Assembly (NCBI GenBank): GCA_947372865.1
Contig: CANBVJ010000021.1
Span: forward strand, 1 to 45,844
Source of the DNA: Comamonadaceae bacterium
GTDB taxonomy: Bacteria > Pseudomonadota > Gammaproteobacteria > Burkholderiales > Burkholderiaceae_C
Reading direction: 5' to 3'
Length of the DNA stretch: 45,844 nt
Position numbers and translations under genes: made by a program. Positions 9,910 through 21,277 of this stretch are shown here, piece by piece. Within the stretch, counting starts at the first letter, position 1. Each line of letters opens with the position of its first letter. The notes beneath the pieces were generated by a model, which worked only from the letters and a program-made list of their open reading frames with translations, had not been told where the DNA came from and did no database searches.

Positions 9910-11385
9910 TTAATTCAGCTTGGACACTGCAACGTGCCTCAGCAATTCGGCCACCGATGCGTCCATCACATCGGTGAAAGGTTTGGGGTTCACGCCCATG
10001 TAGAGCACGGCCACGGCCAGCAAAGCCAGCATCAGGAACTCGCGCGCATTGATGTCGGAGAGTTCTTTGACGTGGTCGTTGGCAACCGGTCCCAGGTAGA
10101 CGCGCTTGAACATCCACAGCGTGTAAGCCGCGCCAAAAATCAGCGCGCTGGCAGCGGCAAAACCGATCCAGAAGTTGTATTTGACTGCGGCCAGAATCAC
10201 CATCCATTCGCCCACAAAGCCAGCGGTGCCTGGCAAGCCGCAATTGGCCATGGCAAACAGCAGAGAAAACGCCGCGAACTTGGGCATGGTGTTGACCACG
10301 CCGCCGTAACTTGCAATTTCGCGCGAATGAACCCGGTCATACAGCACGCCAATCGACAAGAACATGGCCGCCGAGACAAAGCCGTGGGCAATCATTTGCA
10401 CCACACCGCCCGAGACGCCCAAGTCAATAAAGATGAAGAAGCCCAGGGTGACAAAGCCCATGTGCGCAACCGATGAGTAAGCCACCAGCTTTTTCATGTC
10501 CTGCTGCACCAGCGCCACCAGACCGACGTAGACCACCGCAATCAGCGACAAGGCGATCATCAGCCAGGCCCACTCGTGCGCCGCGTCGGGCGCAATCGGC
10601 AGCGAGAAGCGCAGGAAACCGTAGGCACCGAGCTTGAGCATGATGGCGGCCAGCACCGCAGAACCCCCGGTGGGCGCTTCCACGTGCACGTCGGGCAACC
10701 AGGTGTGAACCGGCCACATCGGTACCTTAACGGCAAAGGCCGCAAAGAAGGCAAAGAACAGCCCGGTTTGCTCGCCCCGGCTTAAGGGGAGCGCGTGCCA
10801 GGTGGCAATGTCAAAACTGCCGCCTGACTGGATGTAGAGGTAAATCAGGGCCACCAGCGTCAAGAGCGAGCCGAGCAAGGTGTACAAAAAGAACTTGAAG
10901 GCCGCGTAAATCTTGTTCGGACCGCCCCAGATACCGATGATCAGGTACATCGGAATCAGCGTGGCCTCAAAGAACACGTAAAACAACAGGCCGTCCAGCG
11001 CGCTGAAAACACCGATCATCAGGCCCGACAGAATCAGAAAGGCCGCCATGTACTGGTTGACCTTGCGGGTAATCACTTCCCAGCCCGCAATCACCACCAC
11101 CACGTTGATAAACGCGGTAAGCAACACAAACCAGAAGGAAATGCCGTCCACACCCAGGTGGTAGTTGACATTAAAGCGCTGGATCCACGAAGCGTTCTCG
11201 ACAAACTGCATCTCGGCGGTACCGAGCTGAAAACCGGCGTACAGCGGCAAGGTCACCAAAAAGCTGGCAAGCGCACCCACCAGAGCAAACCAGCGCACCG
11301 CAGTGGCCTGGTCATCACGCCCCAAGGCGAGCAAGACGACGCCAAAGGCAATCGGCATCCAAATAGCAAGGCTCAACAATCCCAT
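9910..11385 (-). CDS. nuoM: NADH-quinone oxidoreductase subunit M
   Basis: A 491-residue proton-pumping membrane subunit related to Mrp antiporters, with about 14 helices. The key glutamate of helix 5 is E140 in FYVFFEATLIPMYLIIG. The discontinuous helix region reads FAVKVPMWPVHTWLPDVHVE with TGGSAVLAAIMLKLGAYG, and KKLVAYSSVAHMGFVTLG follows. It starts MGLLSLAIWMP and lies 12 bases after the nuoL stop. Confidence 0.97.
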   Translation of the reverse strand: MGLLSLAIWMPIAFGVVLLALGRDDQATAVRWFALVGALASFLVTLPLYAGFQLGTAEMQFVENASWIQRFNVNYHLGVDGISFWFVLLTAFINVVVVIAGWEVITRKVNQYMAAFLILSGLMIGVFSALDGLLFYVFFEATLIPMYLIIGIWGGPNKIYAAFKFFLYTLLGSLLTLVALIYLYIQSGGSFDIATWHALPLSRGEQTGLFFAFFAAFAVKVPMWPVHTWLPDVHVEAPTGGSAVLAAIMLKLGAYGFLRFSLPIAPDAAHEWAWLMIALSLIAVVYVGLVALVQQDMKKLVAYSSVAHMGFVTLGFFIFIDLGVSGGVVQMIAHGFVSAAMFLSIGVLYDRVHSREIASYGGVVNTMPKFAAFSLLFAMANCGLPGTAGFVGEWMVILAAVKYNFWIGFAAASALIFGAAYTLWMFKRVYLGPVANDHVKELSDINAREFLMLALLAVAVLYMGVNPKPFTDVMDASVAELLRHVAVSKLN

Positions 11386-11397
11386 TTTTCTTATTCC

Positions 11398-13428
11398 TTA
11401 CTTATTGAGCCAAACGAAATACGTCATGAGCACAAAAATACCCAGGATCATGGCCAGCGCATAGTGGTACAGGTAGCCCGACTGCAGCTGACGCACGCGT
11501 CCAGAAATCCAGCCGATCAGCTTCCAGGAGCCATTGACCAAAAGGCCGTCGATCAGCATGCGATCGCCGCCCTTCCACAAGCCGGTGCCCAAGAGGCGCG
11601 CGCCTCGGGCGAGGATGTTTTCGTTGATCCAGTCCAGGAAGTATTTGTTCTCCAGCACCACGATCAGCGGACGCAGCACACGGGCAAACGCCGCAGGCAC
11701 CGCTGGATTCACCAGGTACATATACCAAGCCGTGACCACGCCGCCCAAGGCCAACCAGAACGGCGCAGAGGTCAGGGCGTGCACCGCCATGGCCACGGGG
11801 CCGTGGAACGCTTCGCCCAGCTCAACCATCACCGGGTGCTTGTCTGCATTGACCAGAATAGCGTCTTTGAAGAATTCGCCAAAAAGCATGGGCTCAATCG
11901 TCATGAAACCGATGACCACCGAGGGAATGGCCAGCAATACCAGCGGCACCCACACCACCCAGGGCGATTCGTGCGGGGCGTGGTGCGCATCATGGTGGCC
12001 ATGGGCGTCATCGTGGTCGCCTGCATGATGCGCGTCCGGGTTCTGGTCGTAGCGCTCTTTGCCGTGGAAGACCAAAAAGTACATGCGGAAAGAATAGAAC
12101 GCCGTCACAAACACGCCAGCCAGCACCGCAAAGTGGGCAAATCCGGCGGCGGGCAAATGGCTCTCAGCCACGGCCTCAATGATGCTGTCTTTGGAATAGA
12201 AGCCCGAGAAAAAAGGCGTGCCAATCAGCGCCAATGAACCCAGCAGCGAAGTGATCCAGGTAATAGGCATGTACTTGCGCACGCCGCCCATCCAGCGGAT
12301 GTCCTGGTTGTGGTGCATGCCCATGATGACCGAGCCCGCGCCCAAGAACAGCAGTGCCTTGAAAAAAGCATGCGTCATCAGGTGGAATACCGCCACCGAA
12401 TAGGCCGACGCACCCAGCGCCACCGTCATGTAACCGAGCTGCGACAAGGTGGAATACGCCACCACGCGTTTGATGTCGTTTTGGATGATGCCCAAGAAGC
12501 CCATGAACAAGGCAGTAATTGCACCAATCACCAAAATGAAGTTGAGCGCCGTGTCGGACAATTCAAACAGCGGCGACATGCGCGCCACCATGAAGATGCC
12601 AGCGGTGACCATAGTCGCTGCGTGAATGAGCGCAGAAATAGGCGTGGGGCCTTCCATAGAATCCGGCAGCCACACGTGCAACGGAAACTGGGCTGACTTG
12701 CCCATGGCGCCAATGAACAGGCAAATGCAAATCACGGTCACCAGCATCCAGTCGGTGCCCGGCAAAGTGAGGGCCGTCAGATCGGACGCCTTGCCAAACA
12801 CTTCGGTGTAGTTCAGCGTGCCGGTATAGGCCGCCAGCAGGCCGATACCCAGAATGAATCCAAAGTCACCCACGCGGTTAACCAAAAAGGCCTTCATGTT
12901 CGCAAAAATCGCGCTGGGCTTATTGAACCAGAAGCCAATCAATAGGTAAGACACCAGGCCCACCGCTTCCCAGCCAAAGAACAACTGCAGCAAGTTATTG
13001 CTCATCACCAGCATCAGCATGGCAAAGGTGAACAGCGAGATGTAGGCAAAAAAGCGGTTGTAGCCCTCGTCCTCGTCCATGTAGCCAATGGTGTACAGAT
13101 GCACCATGAGCGAGACAAAGGTGACCACGCACATCATCATGGCGGTCAGGCCATCCACCATAAAGCCGATTTCCATCTTCAGACCGCCCACGACCATCCA
13201 GGTGTAGAGCGTCTCGTTCAGGCGGGCGCCGTCTTGCACCACGCTTTGCAGCGTCAGGGCCGAGAGCACAAAGGCCAGCAAAACGCCACCGATGGTCAGC
13301 GAATGCGAGACCTTGCGGCCAATCCAGTTGCCACCGAACTGGGTACCAAAAATACCGGCCATCACCGCGCCCACTAGGGGCGCCATGGGCACGACAAGCA
13401 GCGTGGCTGCACTGAGGGTTTGACTCAT
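11398..13428 (-). CDS. nuoL: NADH-quinone oxidoreductase subunit L
   Basis: A 676-residue antiporter-like subunit at the distal end of the complex I membrane arm. E154 in FGWEAVGLVSYLLIGFW is the conserved helix-5 glutamate; KSAQFPLHVWLPDSMEGPTP and KRVVAYSTLSQLGYM complete the proton-path motifs. The long lateral helix typical of NuoL accounts for the extended C-terminus. A histidine-rich loop with nine His in about 22 residues lies at 11965-12039. I chose the ATG at 13428 (MSQTLSAATLL) because upstream in-frame codons overlap nuoK and are not family-like; it is seven bases after the nuoK stop. Confidence 0.97.
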   Translation of the reverse strand: MSQTLSAATLLVVPMAPLVGAVMAGIFGTQFGGNWIGRKVSHSLTIGGVLLAFVLSALTLQSVVQDGARLNETLYTWMVVGGLKMEIGFMVDGLTAMMMCVVTFVSLMVHLYTIGYMDEDEGYNRFFAYISLFTFAMLMLVMSNNLLQLFFGWEAVGLVSYLLIGFWFNKPSAIFANMKAFLVNRVGDFGFILGIGLLAAYTGTLNYTEVFGKASDLTALTLPGTDWMLVTVICICLFIGAMGKSAQFPLHVWLPDSMEGPTPISALIHAATMVTAGIFMVARMSPLFELSDTALNFILVIGAITALFMGFLGIIQNDIKRVVAYSTLSQLGYMTVALGASAYSVAVFHLMTHAFFKALLFLGAGSVIMGMHHNQDIRWMGGVRKYMPITWITSLLGSLALIGTPFFSGFYSKDSIIEAVAESHLPAAGFAHFAVLAGVFVTAFYSFRMYFLVFHGKERYDQNPDAHHAGDHDDAHGHHDAHHAPHESPWVVWVPLVLLAIPSVVIGFMTIEPMLFGEFFKDAILVNADKHPVMVELGEAFHGPVAMAVHALTSAPFWLALGGVVTAWYMYLVNPAVPAAFARVLRPLIVVLENKYFLDWINENILARGARLLGTGLWKGGDRMLIDGLLVNGSWKLIGWISGRVRQLQSGYLYHYALAMILGIFVLMTYFVWLNK

Positions 13429-13435
13429 CTTCTTT

Positions 13436-13744
13436 TTAACCCTTGAGCGTATTGAGTTCGTCCACGCTGATGCTGGACTTGCTTCGGAACAACAGAACCA
13501 GAATCGCCAAGCCAATGGCAGATTCGGCGGCGGCCACCGTCAGGATGAAGAACACAAAGACCTGGCCGTGCATGTCGTTCAAATAGTGGGAAAAGGCGAC
13601 AAAGTTGGTGTTGACCGCCAGCAGCATCAGCTCAATGGCCATCAGCAACACGATCAGATTGCGGCGGTTCAGAAAAATACCGACCACCGACAGCGCAAAC
13701 AGCATGGCGCCCAGCGAGAGGAAATGTCCAAGGGTGAGGGTCAT
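13436..13744 (-). CDS. nuoK: NADH-quinone oxidoreductase subunit K
   Basis: A 102-residue, three-helix subunit, the usual length. E38 ([13 protein letters not shown]) and E74 ([12 protein letters not shown]) are the two membrane glutamates essential for proton transfer in this family. The ATG overlaps the nuoJ stop by four bases (ATGA), indicating coupled translation. Confidence 0.97.
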   Translation of the reverse strand: MTLTLGHFLSLGAMLFALSVVGIFLNRRNLIVLLMAIELMLLAVNTNFVAFSHYLNDMHGQVFVFFILTVAAAESAIGLAILVLLFRSKSSISVDELNTLKG

Positions 13745-14397
13745 GCTTTTTTCTCCGTCTGCGCAGGCTCTTCAGCCGCAGGTGCAGGTGCCGGCGCAAC
13801 TTGGCTGGCCGACATCTTCAAGACCGTCATGCGGTCAGCCGCCTTGACGCGCACCTGGTCGCCAGGGCTCACATATTTGCTGTCTTTGCGTGCACGCAGC
13901 GTAAGTGCAATGGCCGCAATCATGGCCACCAGCAAAATCGCCGCCGCAATTTCCAGCGGGTACAGGTATTGGGTGTAAATCAGCTTGCCGAGCTGCTGGG
14001 TGTTGGACAGGCCGCCAGGCACATCGGCCACGGCAAGCGGGTCATCCACCACCCTAAAGCCGCCCATCAGCACGGCGGCCATTTCCAGCGCAATCACCAC
14101 GCCCACGGCAGCGGCCAGCGGGAAATGGTTCCAAAAACCCACACGCAGGTTCTCGACGTTGATGTCCATCATCATCACCACGAAAAGGAACAGCACCATC
14201 ACCGCCCCCACATAGACCAGCACCAGCGTGATGGACAAAAACTCAGCTTTGAGCAGCATCCAGACCATGGACGCCTGGAAGAAAGTCAGCACCAAAAACA
14301 GCGCAGCGTGCACCGGGTTGCGGGCCGTGATCACCCGAAAGGCCGCAAACAGCAGGACCGCCGAGAAAACGTAAAAAAGACCGGTTGTGACACTCAT
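13741..14397 (-). CDS. nuoJ: NADH-quinone oxidoreductase subunit J
   Basis: A 218-residue membrane subunit with five helices in the N-terminal 170 residues: [18 protein letters not shown] and [20 protein letters not shown] are conserved NuoJ motifs, the latter in the pi-bulge helix of the proton pathway. The C-terminal tail is polar and Ala/Pro/Glu-rich ([17 protein letters not shown]). The start is the ATG at 14397 (MSVTTGLFY), preferred over an in-frame TTG two codons upstream. It lies 24 bases after nuoI. Confidence 0.95.
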   Translation of the reverse strand: MSVTTGLFYVFSAVLLFAAFRVITARNPVHAALFLVLTFFQASMVWMLLKAEFLSITLVLVYVGAVMVLFLFVVMMMDINVENLRVGFWNHFPLAAAVGVVIALEMAAVLMGGFRVVDDPLAVADVPGGLSNTQQLGKLIYTQYLYPLEIAAAILLVAMIAAIALTLRARKDSKYVSPGDQVRVKAADRMTVLKMSASQVAPAPAPAAEEPAQTEKKA

Positions 14398-14421
14398 GTT
14401 CAAAATCTTTCGTGCAACCGA

Positions 14422-14943
14422 TTAACGGTACTTGGCGTCAGCCTGTTTGGCGGCGGCGATTTCGGTCTCGTAGCGGTCGCCCACGGCCAGCAGCATGTCT
14501 TTGGTGAAATACAGGTCGCCCCGTTTTTCGCCGTGGTATTCCAGAATATGGGTTTCCACAATCGAGTCCACGGGACAGCTTTCTTCGCAAAAGCCGCAAA
14601 AAATACACTTGGTCAAATCAATGTCATAGCGCGTGGTGCGGCGCGAACCGTCTTCACGCACATCGGACTCGATGGTGATCGCCATGGCCGGGCACACGGC
14701 CTCGCACAGCTTGCAGGCAATGCACCGTTCTTCGCCATTTTCATAGCGGCGCAGCGCGTGCAGGCCCCGAAAACGGGGGGACAAAGGCGTCTTCTCTTCA
14801 GGAAACTGCACCGTCACTTTTTTGCGAAAAGCGTAGCGCATGGTCAGGGCCAGGCCCTTGAGCAGCTCTACCAGCAAAAAGCTGTACAGAAAATCGCGCA
14901 GTGAAAAGGGCGCCGGCTTATAGGCCAATTTGTGTGAAGCCAT
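14422..14943 (-). CDS. nuoI: NADH-quinone oxidoreductase subunit I (8Fe ferredoxin-like)
   Basis: A 173-residue peripheral-arm subunit carrying clusters N6a and N6b. The two [4Fe-4S] motifs are intact: C74, C77, C80, C84 and C113, C116, C119, C123, with each motif ending in CP. The N-terminal amphipathic region ([21 protein letters not shown]) would lie on the membrane. The gene is nine bases after nuoH. Confidence 0.97.
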   Translation of the reverse strand: MASHKLAYKPAPFSLRDFLYSFLLVELLKGLALTMRYAFRKKVTVQFPEEKTPLSPRFRGLHALRRYENGEERCIACKLCEAVCPAMAITIESDVREDGSRRTTRYDIDLTKCIFCGFCEESCPVDSIVETHILEYHGEKRGDLYFTKDMLLAVGDRYETEIAAAKQADAKYR

Positions 14944-14952
14944 GTGCGTCTC

Positions 14953-16029
14953 TTACTTCCAGATACTCAAAGGCGTCTGCATCCAGAGCCCAACAACCAC
15001 CAGCCACACGAGCGTGACGGGGATAAATACTTTCCAGCCCAGACGCATGATCTGGTCGTAGCGAAAACGCGGGAAGGTGGCGCGCACCCAGATGAAAAAG
15101 CTCACCACGGCGCAGGTTTTGATACCCAGCCAGATGCCACCAGGAATCCAGTCCAGCATCGCCAAAGGCGACAGCCAGCCGCCCAGGAACATGATGGCCG
15201 CCAAGATCGACACGAGCCACATATTGGCGTATTCGGCCAAATAGAACATCGCGTAGGACATGCCGGAATACTCCACCATGTGACCGGCCACGATCTCGGC
15301 CTCGCCTTCGACCACGTCAAACGGGTGACGGTTGGTCTCGGCCATGCCTGAGATCACATAGACCACAAAAATCGGCAAGAGCGGCAGCCAGTTCCAGGAA
15401 AGCACGCCCACTCCTTGGGACGCAAACGTACCCTTGGCCTGCGCCATCACGATGTCCGTCATGTTCATGCTGCCGGTGATCATGAGCACGATCACCAGGC
15501 AAAAGCCCATGGCGATCTCGTAGCTCACCATCTGCGCTGAGGCGCGCAGCGCGCCCAGGAAGGCGTACTTGGAGTTGGACGCCCAGCCGGCAATCACCAC
15601 GCCATAAACTTCCATGGACGTGATCGCCATCACAAACAGCAAGCCAGCGTTGACATTGGCCAAAGCCACGTCGGGACCGAAAGGAATCACCGCCCAGGCC
15701 GCCAGCGCCGGCATGATGGTCAGCACCGGGCCGATAAAGAACAGCCCTTTATTGGCAGCGGCGGGCACCAAAATTTCTTTGGTCAGCAGCTTCAGTGCAT
15801 CCGCAATGGGCTGAAGCAAACCCCAGGGGCCCACGCGGTTGGGGCCCAGACGCACTTGCATCCAGCCCAGGAACTTGCGCTCCCACAGTGTGAGATAGGC
15901 CACCGCGCCCATGAGCGGCAGCACCACGACCACGATCTTGAGCAAAGTCCAGATCACCGGCCAGGCAACAACCGTCCACCAAGCTGCTGCGAACAACTGC
16001 AGTCCGGCGTTGTAAATCGCGTCAATCAT
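14953..16029 (-). CDS. nuoH: NADH-quinone oxidoreductase subunit H
   Basis: A 358-residue subunit with about eight helices that forms much of the quinone-binding chamber. Conserved segments visible are [36 protein letters not shown] and [16 protein letters not shown] followed by EYSGM, the acidic loop lining the quinone/proton path. The ATG overlaps the nuoG stop by four bases. Confidence 0.97.
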   Translation of the reverse strand: MIDAIYNAGLQLFAAAWWTVVAWPVIWTLLKIVVVVLPLMGAVAYLTLWERKFLGWMQVRLGPNRVGPWGLLQPIADALKLLTKEILVPAAANKGLFFIGPVLTIMPALAAWAVIPFGPDVALANVNAGLLFVMAITSMEVYGVVIAGWASNSKYAFLGALRASAQMVSYEIAMGFCLVIVLMITGSMNMTDIVMAQAKGTFASQGVGVLSWNWLPLLPIFVVYVISGMAETNRHPFDVVEGEAEIVAGHMVEYSGMSYAMFYLAEYANMWLVSILAAIMFLGGWLSPLAMLDWIPGGIWLGIKTCAVVSFFIWVRATFPRFRYDQIMRLGWKVFIPVTLVWLVVVGLWMQTPLSIWK

Positions 16030-18161
16030 GCCAAGCCTCCTTCGCTTGCCAGCACGGGCGCCACGCGGGCGTCGGCCGTCATCTGTAGGCTGCTGGCGCG
16101 GCGCACCAGTGAATCGAGCTGGTAAATGCGTGCAACACAGGGCTCGGCTCCGTCATGGGCTCCGGCAAACGGCGCGCTGCAGGCGTTGCCCAGGCGCTCG
16201 GCGGGCAGAAACTCAGGCGCTGCAGCGGCAAAAATCGCCTTGAGCACGTCTTGCGAAGACTCAAAGTCAAAGCCACCGACCTTCATCATGTTGCCTAGCA
16301 CGCGCAACACCTTCCAGGCCGGACGCGTCTCGCCTTGTGGCTTGACCACTGCGTGGAAACTTTGCACACGGCCTTCGGCGTTCACAAAGGTGCCAGACGT
16401 TTCGCTAAACGGCGCAATCGGCAAAAGGACGTCCGCGCACGCCATATTGGCTCTGAACGGGCTCAGGCTGACCACCATTTCGGCTTTCGCCAGGGTGGCC
16501 ACCGCCGCTAGGCCGGGGGCGCTGTCGAATTCGGGTTCCGTATTGAGCAAGAGCACGGCTTTGAGCGCGCCGCCCAGCATTTGGCCGGCGTGCAAACCAG
16601 AGGCGCCTGGCGTGGCGTGGACAAACTGCGCACCCACCGTGTTGGCGGCTTCGGTCAGGTAGCCCACGGTCGCGCCCGTGTGTTGTGCAATCCAGTTGGC
16701 CACCGCCAGCAGGGCCGAGGCCTGGCCGTGGTGCGCCGCGGCGTTGCCCAGCAAAATCGCTTTGCGCTCGCCGCCCATCAAGGACTTGGCAATCGCCTGC
16801 GCCTCAGACCTAGCAGCCACGGCGTAAGGCAAGGCCACTTGGGCCAATTCGGCCACAGCGGCGGCGATACCTTGCAATTGCGCCAGCCAGTCGGCAGGCG
16901 CGGCATGGATTTCTTGCTTCAGGGCAATCGCCCAGTCGTTCGCACCCGCACCTAAGACGTGCACCGCGCCACCGGCCTTGGCGGCCTGGCGAATGCGTTG
17001 TGCAAACAGGGGATGGTCTTTGCGCAAATTCGAGCCCACCACCAGCACGCGCTGCAATGTGCTCAAGGATGCAATGGGTGCGCCGAGGTAACGCACGCCA
17101 TCGGTCGCCGTGAAATCGGCGTTGCGCAGGCGGTAATCGATGTTTTCGCTGCCCAAACCGCGCGCCAGTTGGCCGGCCAGATGCAGCTCTTCGAGCGTGC
17201 TGTGCGGGCTGACCAAAGCACCGATGGATGCTGCGCCGTGGTTGCTCTTGATCTGCTTGAGGCCATTGGCCACGTATTCCAGGGCGGTTTGCCAATCCAC
17301 GCTGACCCATTTACCGCCATGTTTGATCATGGGCGAGGTCAGGCGCTCGGGAGAATTCAGCGCCTCATAGGAGAAACGGTCGCGGTCGGCAATCCAGCAT
17401 TCGTTGACCGCTTCGTTTTCGAGCGGCACCACGCGCAGCACCTGCTGGTTTTTGACCTGAACAACCAGGTTGGCGCCGGTCGAGTCGTGCGGGCTGACGG
17501 ATTTGCGGCGCGACAGCTCCCAGGTGCGGGCGCTGTAGCGGAAAGGCTTGCTGGTAAGCGCGCCCACCGGGCAGATGTCGATCATGTTGCCCGAGAGCTC
17601 GGAATCAATGGTCTGACCCAAAAAGGTTTCGATCTCGGAATGCTCACCGCGGTTGGACATGCCCAACTCCATCACGCCGGCCACTTCCTGGCCAAAGCGC
17701 ACGCAGCGGGTGCAATGGATGCAGCGGCTCATTTCCTGCATGCTGATCAGCGGACCCACGTCCTTGACCGCGACCACGCGCTTTTCTTCGGCATAACGCG
17801 AATTGGAAGCGCCGTAGCCCACGGCCAGATCCTGCAACTGGCATTCGCCACCCTGGTCACAAATCGGGCAATCCAGCGGGTGGTTGATGAGCAAGAACTC
17901 CATCACCGACTGCTGGGCCTTGATGGCCTTGTCGGTCTTGGTGCGCACCACCATGCCTTGCGTCACGGGCGTGGCGCAGGCGGGCATGGGCTTAGGGGCT
18001 TTTTCAATGTCCACCAGGCACATGCGGCAGTTGGCGGCAATGCTGAGTTTCTTGTGGTAGCAAAAATGGGGGATGTAGGTGCCGGCTTTCTCGGCGGCAT
18101 GCATAACCATGCTGCCTTCCACTATCTCTACTTTTTTGCCGTCGAGTTCGATTTCAACCAT
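16026..18161 (-). CDS. nuoG: NADH-quinone oxidoreductase subunit G
   Basis: A 711-residue iron-sulfur subunit. The N-terminal [2Fe-2S] ligands are C34, C45, C48 and C62. Next comes the His/Cys site [17 protein letters not shown] for N5, then [13 protein letters not shown] with [11 protein letters not shown] for N4. The rest is a molybdopterin-oxidoreductase-like fold without evident cofactor motifs, as expected for NuoG. The start is the ATG at 18161 ([16 protein letters not shown]), 13 bases after nuoF; upstream in-frame codons lie within nuoF. The length is on the short side of the family, as is usual in betaproteobacteria. Confidence 0.96.
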   Translation of the reverse strand: MVEIELDGKKVEIVEGSMVMHAAEKAGTYIPHFCYHKKLSIAANCRMCLVDIEKAPKPMPACATPVTQGMVVRTKTDKAIKAQQSVMEFLLINHPLDCPICDQGGECQLQDLAVGYGASNSRYAEEKRVVAVKDVGPLISMQEMSRCIHCTRCVRFGQEVAGVMELGMSNRGEHSEIETFLGQTIDSELSGNMIDICPVGALTSKPFRYSARTWELSRRKSVSPHDSTGANLVVQVKNQQVLRVVPLENEAVNECWIADRDRFSYEALNSPERLTSPMIKHGGKWVSVDWQTALEYVANGLKQIKSNHGAASIGALVSPHSTLEELHLAGQLARGLGSENIDYRLRNADFTATDGVRYLGAPIASLSTLQRVLVVGSNLRKDHPLFAQRIRQAAKAGGAVHVLGAGANDWAIALKQEIHAAPADWLAQLQGIAAAVAELAQVALPYAVAARSEAQAIAKSLMGGERKAILLGNAAAHHGQASALLAVANWIAQHTGATVGYLTEAANTVGAQFVHATPGASGLHAGQMLGGALKAVLLLNTEPEFDSAPGLAAVATLAKAEMVVSLSPFRANMACADVLLPIAPFSETSGTFVNAEGRVQSFHAVVKPQGETRPAWKVLRVLGNMMKVGGFDFESSQDVLKAIFAAAAPEFLPAERLGNACSAPFAGAHDGAEPCVARIYQLDSLVRRASSLQMTADARVAPVLASEGGLA

Positions 18162-18174
18162 GGTGATACGCCGA

Positions 18175-19527
18175 TCAAACGTAAGCACCGACCACGCAGG
18201 TCTTGTGCTCAACGTGGTAAACAAATTCGTCGCGGAAGTGCTTGAGCATGCCGCGCACCGGCATGGCCGCTGCGTCGCCCAGGGCGCAAATCGTGCGGCC
18301 CATGATGTCGCCGGCCACGCTGTCAAGCATGTCGAGGTCACTGGCGCGGCCTTGGCCGTTTTCAATGCGGTCCACCATGCGCCACAGCCAGCCCGTGCCT
18401 TCGCGGCAAGGCGTGCATTGGCCGCAGGACTCGTGCGAGTAAAAATAGGACAGGCGTTGCAGCGCCTTGACCATGCAGCGCGAATCGTCCATCACGATCA
18501 CCGCGCCCGAACCCAGCATGGAGCCGGCCTTGGCAATCGAGTCGTAGTCCATGGTCACATCCATCATGATGCTGGCAGGCAACACGGGGGCGGAGGATCC
18601 GCCAGGAATCACCGCCTTGAGCTGACGCCCGGTGCGCACGCCACCGGCGAGCTCCAGCAGCTTGGAAAACGGGGTGCCCATGGGGATTTCGTAATTGCCC
18701 GGACGTTCCACGTCACCGCTGATCGAGAAAATCTTGGTGCCGCCGTTGTTGGGTTTGCCGCAGGCCAAATAAGCTGCGCCGCCATTGCGGATGATCCAGG
18801 GAACGGCCGCAAAGGTTTCAGTGTTGTTGATGGTGGTGGGCTTGCCGTACAGACCAAAGCTGGCCGGGAACGGTGGTTTGAAGCGCGGCTGGCCTTTTTT
18901 GCCTTCCAGCGACTCCAGCAAAGCGGTTTCTTCGCCGCAGATGTAGGCACCAAAGCCGTGGCTGGCGTGCAACTGGAAGTTGAACGTGCTGCCCATGATT
19001 CCTTGGCCCAAAAAGCCCGCAGCACGCGCTTGCTCGAGCGCTTCTTCAAAACGCTCGTAGGTCTGGAAAATCTCGCCGTGGATGTAGTTGTAGCCCACGT
19101 TGATGCCCATGGCAAACGCGGCAATCGCCATGCCTTCAATCACCGCATGCGGGTTGAACTGCATGATGTCGCGGTCTTTGCAGGTGCCAGGCTCGCCTTC
19201 GTCCGAGTTGCAGACCAGGTATTTTTGGCCTGGGAACTGGCGGGGCATAAAGCTCCACTTCAGACCGGTAGGGAAACCCGCACCGCCGCGGCCGCGCAAA
19301 CCCGATTCCTTGACCGCGGCAATCACCTGGTCTTGCGTCAGGCCTTCGCCGCCGTCTTGGCCCAAAATTTTGCGTAAGGCGGCGTAACCACCACGCGCCA
19401 CGTAGTCCTGCAGGCCCCAGTTGGCGCCATCGAGACCGGCCATGATTTGGGGCTCAATGTGGCGGCCGTGAAAGGACGACTCCAGGCCGGTGGCCTGGAA
19501 TTGAGAAAGCAGTTGGTGCACGTTCAC
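18175..19527 (-). CDS. nuoF: NADH-quinone oxidoreductase subunit F (NADH/FMN-binding)
   Basis: A 450-residue subunit that binds NADH, FMN and cluster N3. The dinucleotide motif GRGGAGFP is at residues 79-86 and the FMN-site motif [15 protein letters not shown] follows. N3 ligands are C368, C371, C374 ([12 protein letters not shown]) and C414 (ICALGDAA). Translation begins at a GTG at 19527 that overlaps the nuoE stop (GTGA), with GGAAGG upstream as Shine-Dalgarno. Confidence 0.97.
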   Translation of the reverse strand: MNVHQLLSQFQATGLESSFHGRHIEPQIMAGLDGANWGLQDYVARGGYAALRKILGQDGGEGLTQDQVIAAVKESGLRGRGGAGFPTGLKWSFMPRQFPGQKYLVCNSDEGEPGTCKDRDIMQFNPHAVIEGMAIAAFAMGINVGYNYIHGEIFQTYERFEEALEQARAAGFLGQGIMGSTFNFQLHASHGFGAYICGEETALLESLEGKKGQPRFKPPFPASFGLYGKPTTINNTETFAAVPWIIRNGGAAYLACGKPNNGGTKIFSISGDVERPGNYEIPMGTPFSKLLELAGGVRTGRQLKAVIPGGSSAPVLPASIMMDVTMDYDSIAKAGSMLGSGAVIVMDDSRCMVKALQRLSYFYSHESCGQCTPCREGTGWLWRMVDRIENGQGRASDLDMLDSVAGDIMGRTICALGDAAAMPVRGMLKHFRDEFVYHVEHKTCVVGAYV

Positions 19528-20015
19528 AGGCTACCTTCCGCGGACCGCAGGCCGTCAATCAACTGGTCGAGTTTGTCGTTGCTCATAAAGCTGCACATGG
19601 TGCGGTCGTTGACCAACAGCACCGGCGCGTCGGCGCAAGCGCCCTGGCACTCGCTGGGCTGCAGTGTGATGAGGCCGTCGGCCGTGGTTTGCCCGGCATG
19701 GATGCCAAGCTTGTGTTCCAGATGCGCCAGCGCCTGCGCGCCACCGCGCAACTGGCAGGGCAAATTGGTGCAGACGTTGAGCTTGTACTTGCCCAAGGGC
19801 TTTTGGTTGTACATGTTGTAGAAGGTGGTGACTTCGTGCACCGCCATGGGCGCCATGCCCAGGTGCGTCGCGACCACGCGTTCGCTCTCGGGGCTGACCC
19901 AGCCCAGCTCCTGCTGAACAATGGCCAGACAGGCCATCACTGCGGACTGCTTCTGATCTGGGGGAAACTTGGCAACTTCGCGGTCGAAGCGCGCTTTGGT
20001 GGCATCCGAGATCAT
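19524..20015 (-). CDS. nuoE: NADH-quinone oxidoreductase subunit E
   Basis: A 163-residue thioredoxin-like subunit holding [2Fe-2S] cluster N1a. The four ligands are C82, C87, C123 and C127 in [12 protein letters not shown] and [12 protein letters not shown]. The helical N-terminal region ([15 protein letters not shown]) is typical. Its ATG overlaps the nuoD stop by four bases. Confidence 0.97.
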   Translation of the reverse strand: MISDATKARFDREVAKFPPDQKQSAVMACLAIVQQELGWVSPESERVVATHLGMAPMAVHEVTTFYNMYNQKPLGKYKLNVCTNLPCQLRGGAQALAHLEHKLGIHAGQTTADGLITLQPSECQGACADAPVLLVNDRTMCSFMSNDKLDQLIDGLRSAEGSL

Positions 20016-21265
20016 CGGTCAATCTCTCCAAAAACAATGTCCATGGTGCCAATAATGGACACCGCGTCAGCAATCATGTGGCCCTTGGCCATTTCATTGA
20101 GCCCGGCCAAATGGGCAAAGCCCGGCGGACGGATCTTCAGGCGGTAGGGCTTGTTGGCGCCGTCGCTCACGATGTAGATACCAAATTCCCCCTTGGGATG
20201 CTCCACCGCCGCATAGGCCTCGCCCTCGGGCACGTGGAAGCCCTCGGTAAAGAGCTTGAAGTGGTGAATCAGGCCTTCCATATTCGTCTTCATCGCTTCG
20301 CGCGAAGGCGGCGCCACCTTGTGGTTGTCAGTGATGACCGGGCCAGGGTTGGCCTGCAACCACTTCACGCATTGCTGGATGATGTGGTTGGACTGCTTCA
20401 TCTCTTCCATGCGCACCAAGTAGCGGTCGTACACGTCGCCGGTTTTGCCCACGGGGATGTCGAAATCCATCTCGGAATAGACGTCGTAGGGCTGCTTCTT
20501 GCGCAAGTCCCAGGCAATGCCGGAGCCGCGCAACATGGGGCCGGTAAAGCCCATATTGAGCGCGCGCTCAGGCGTGACGATGCCGATGTTGACGGTGCGC
20601 TGCTTCCAGATGCGGTTGTCGGTCAGCAGCGTGTGGTACTCGGCCAGACAGGCGGGAAAGCGCTGCGTGAAATCGTCAATAAAGTCGAGCAAGGAGCCTT
20701 GACGGTTCTTGTTGAGCTCGGCCACACCCTTGGCGTTGCGCACGCGGCTGGCCTTGAACTGGGGCATGGAATCCGGCAGGTCGCGGTAAACGCCGCCCGG
20801 ACGGAAATAGGCCGCATGCATGCGCGCGCCGCTGGCGGCTTCGTACATGTCAAACAGGTCTTCGCGCTCGCGAAAGGTGTAAATCAGGATGGTGGAGCTG
20901 CCGCAGTCATTGCCGTGCGAACCCAGCCACATCAGGTGGTTGAGCAGGCGGGTGATTTCGGCGTACATCACGCGGATGTACTGCGCGCGGATCGGCACTT
21001 CAATGCCCAAGAGCTTCTCAACCGCCAGGCAATAGGCGTGCTCGTTACACATCATGGACACGTAATCGAGCCGATCCATATAAGGCAAGGCCTGCATATA
21101 GGTCTTGGTCTCGGCCAGCTTTTCGGTGGCGCGGTGCAGCAAGCCGATGTGCGGGTCCGCGCGCTGGATGACTTCGCCGTCGAGTTCGAGCACCAGGCGC
21201 AGCACGCCGTGCGCGGCCGGATGCTGCGGCCCAAAGTTCAGGGTGTAGTTCTTGATTTCAGCCAT
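20012..21265 (-). CDS. nuoD: NADH-quinone oxidoreductase subunit D
   Basis: A 417-residue 49-kDa-type subunit at the quinone site. It begins [20 protein letters not shown], the His-containing loop near the quinone head group, and has [33 protein letters not shown] and the terminal [12 protein letters not shown]. NuoD descends from the large subunit of NiFe hydrogenases but lacks the metal cysteines, as expected. It is encoded as a separate protein from NuoC, 12 bases downstream of it. Confidence 0.97.
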   Translation of the reverse strand: MAEIKNYTLNFGPQHPAAHGVLRLVLELDGEVIQRADPHIGLLHRATEKLAETKTYMQALPYMDRLDYVSMMCNEHAYCLAVEKLLGIEVPIRAQYIRVMYAEITRLLNHLMWLGSHGNDCGSSTILIYTFREREDLFDMYEAASGARMHAAYFRPGGVYRDLPDSMPQFKASRVRNAKGVAELNKNRQGSLLDFIDDFTQRFPACLAEYHTLLTDNRIWKQRTVNIGIVTPERALNMGFTGPMLRGSGIAWDLRKKQPYDVYSEMDFDIPVGKTGDVYDRYLVRMEEMKQSNHIIQQCVKWLQANPGPVITDNHKVAPPSREAMKTNMEGLIHHFKLFTEGFHVPEGEAYAAVEHPKGEFGIYIVSDGANKPYRLKIRPPGFAHLAGLNEMAKGHMIADAVSIIGTMDIVFGEIDR

Positions 21266-21277
21266 GCAAACAACTGC

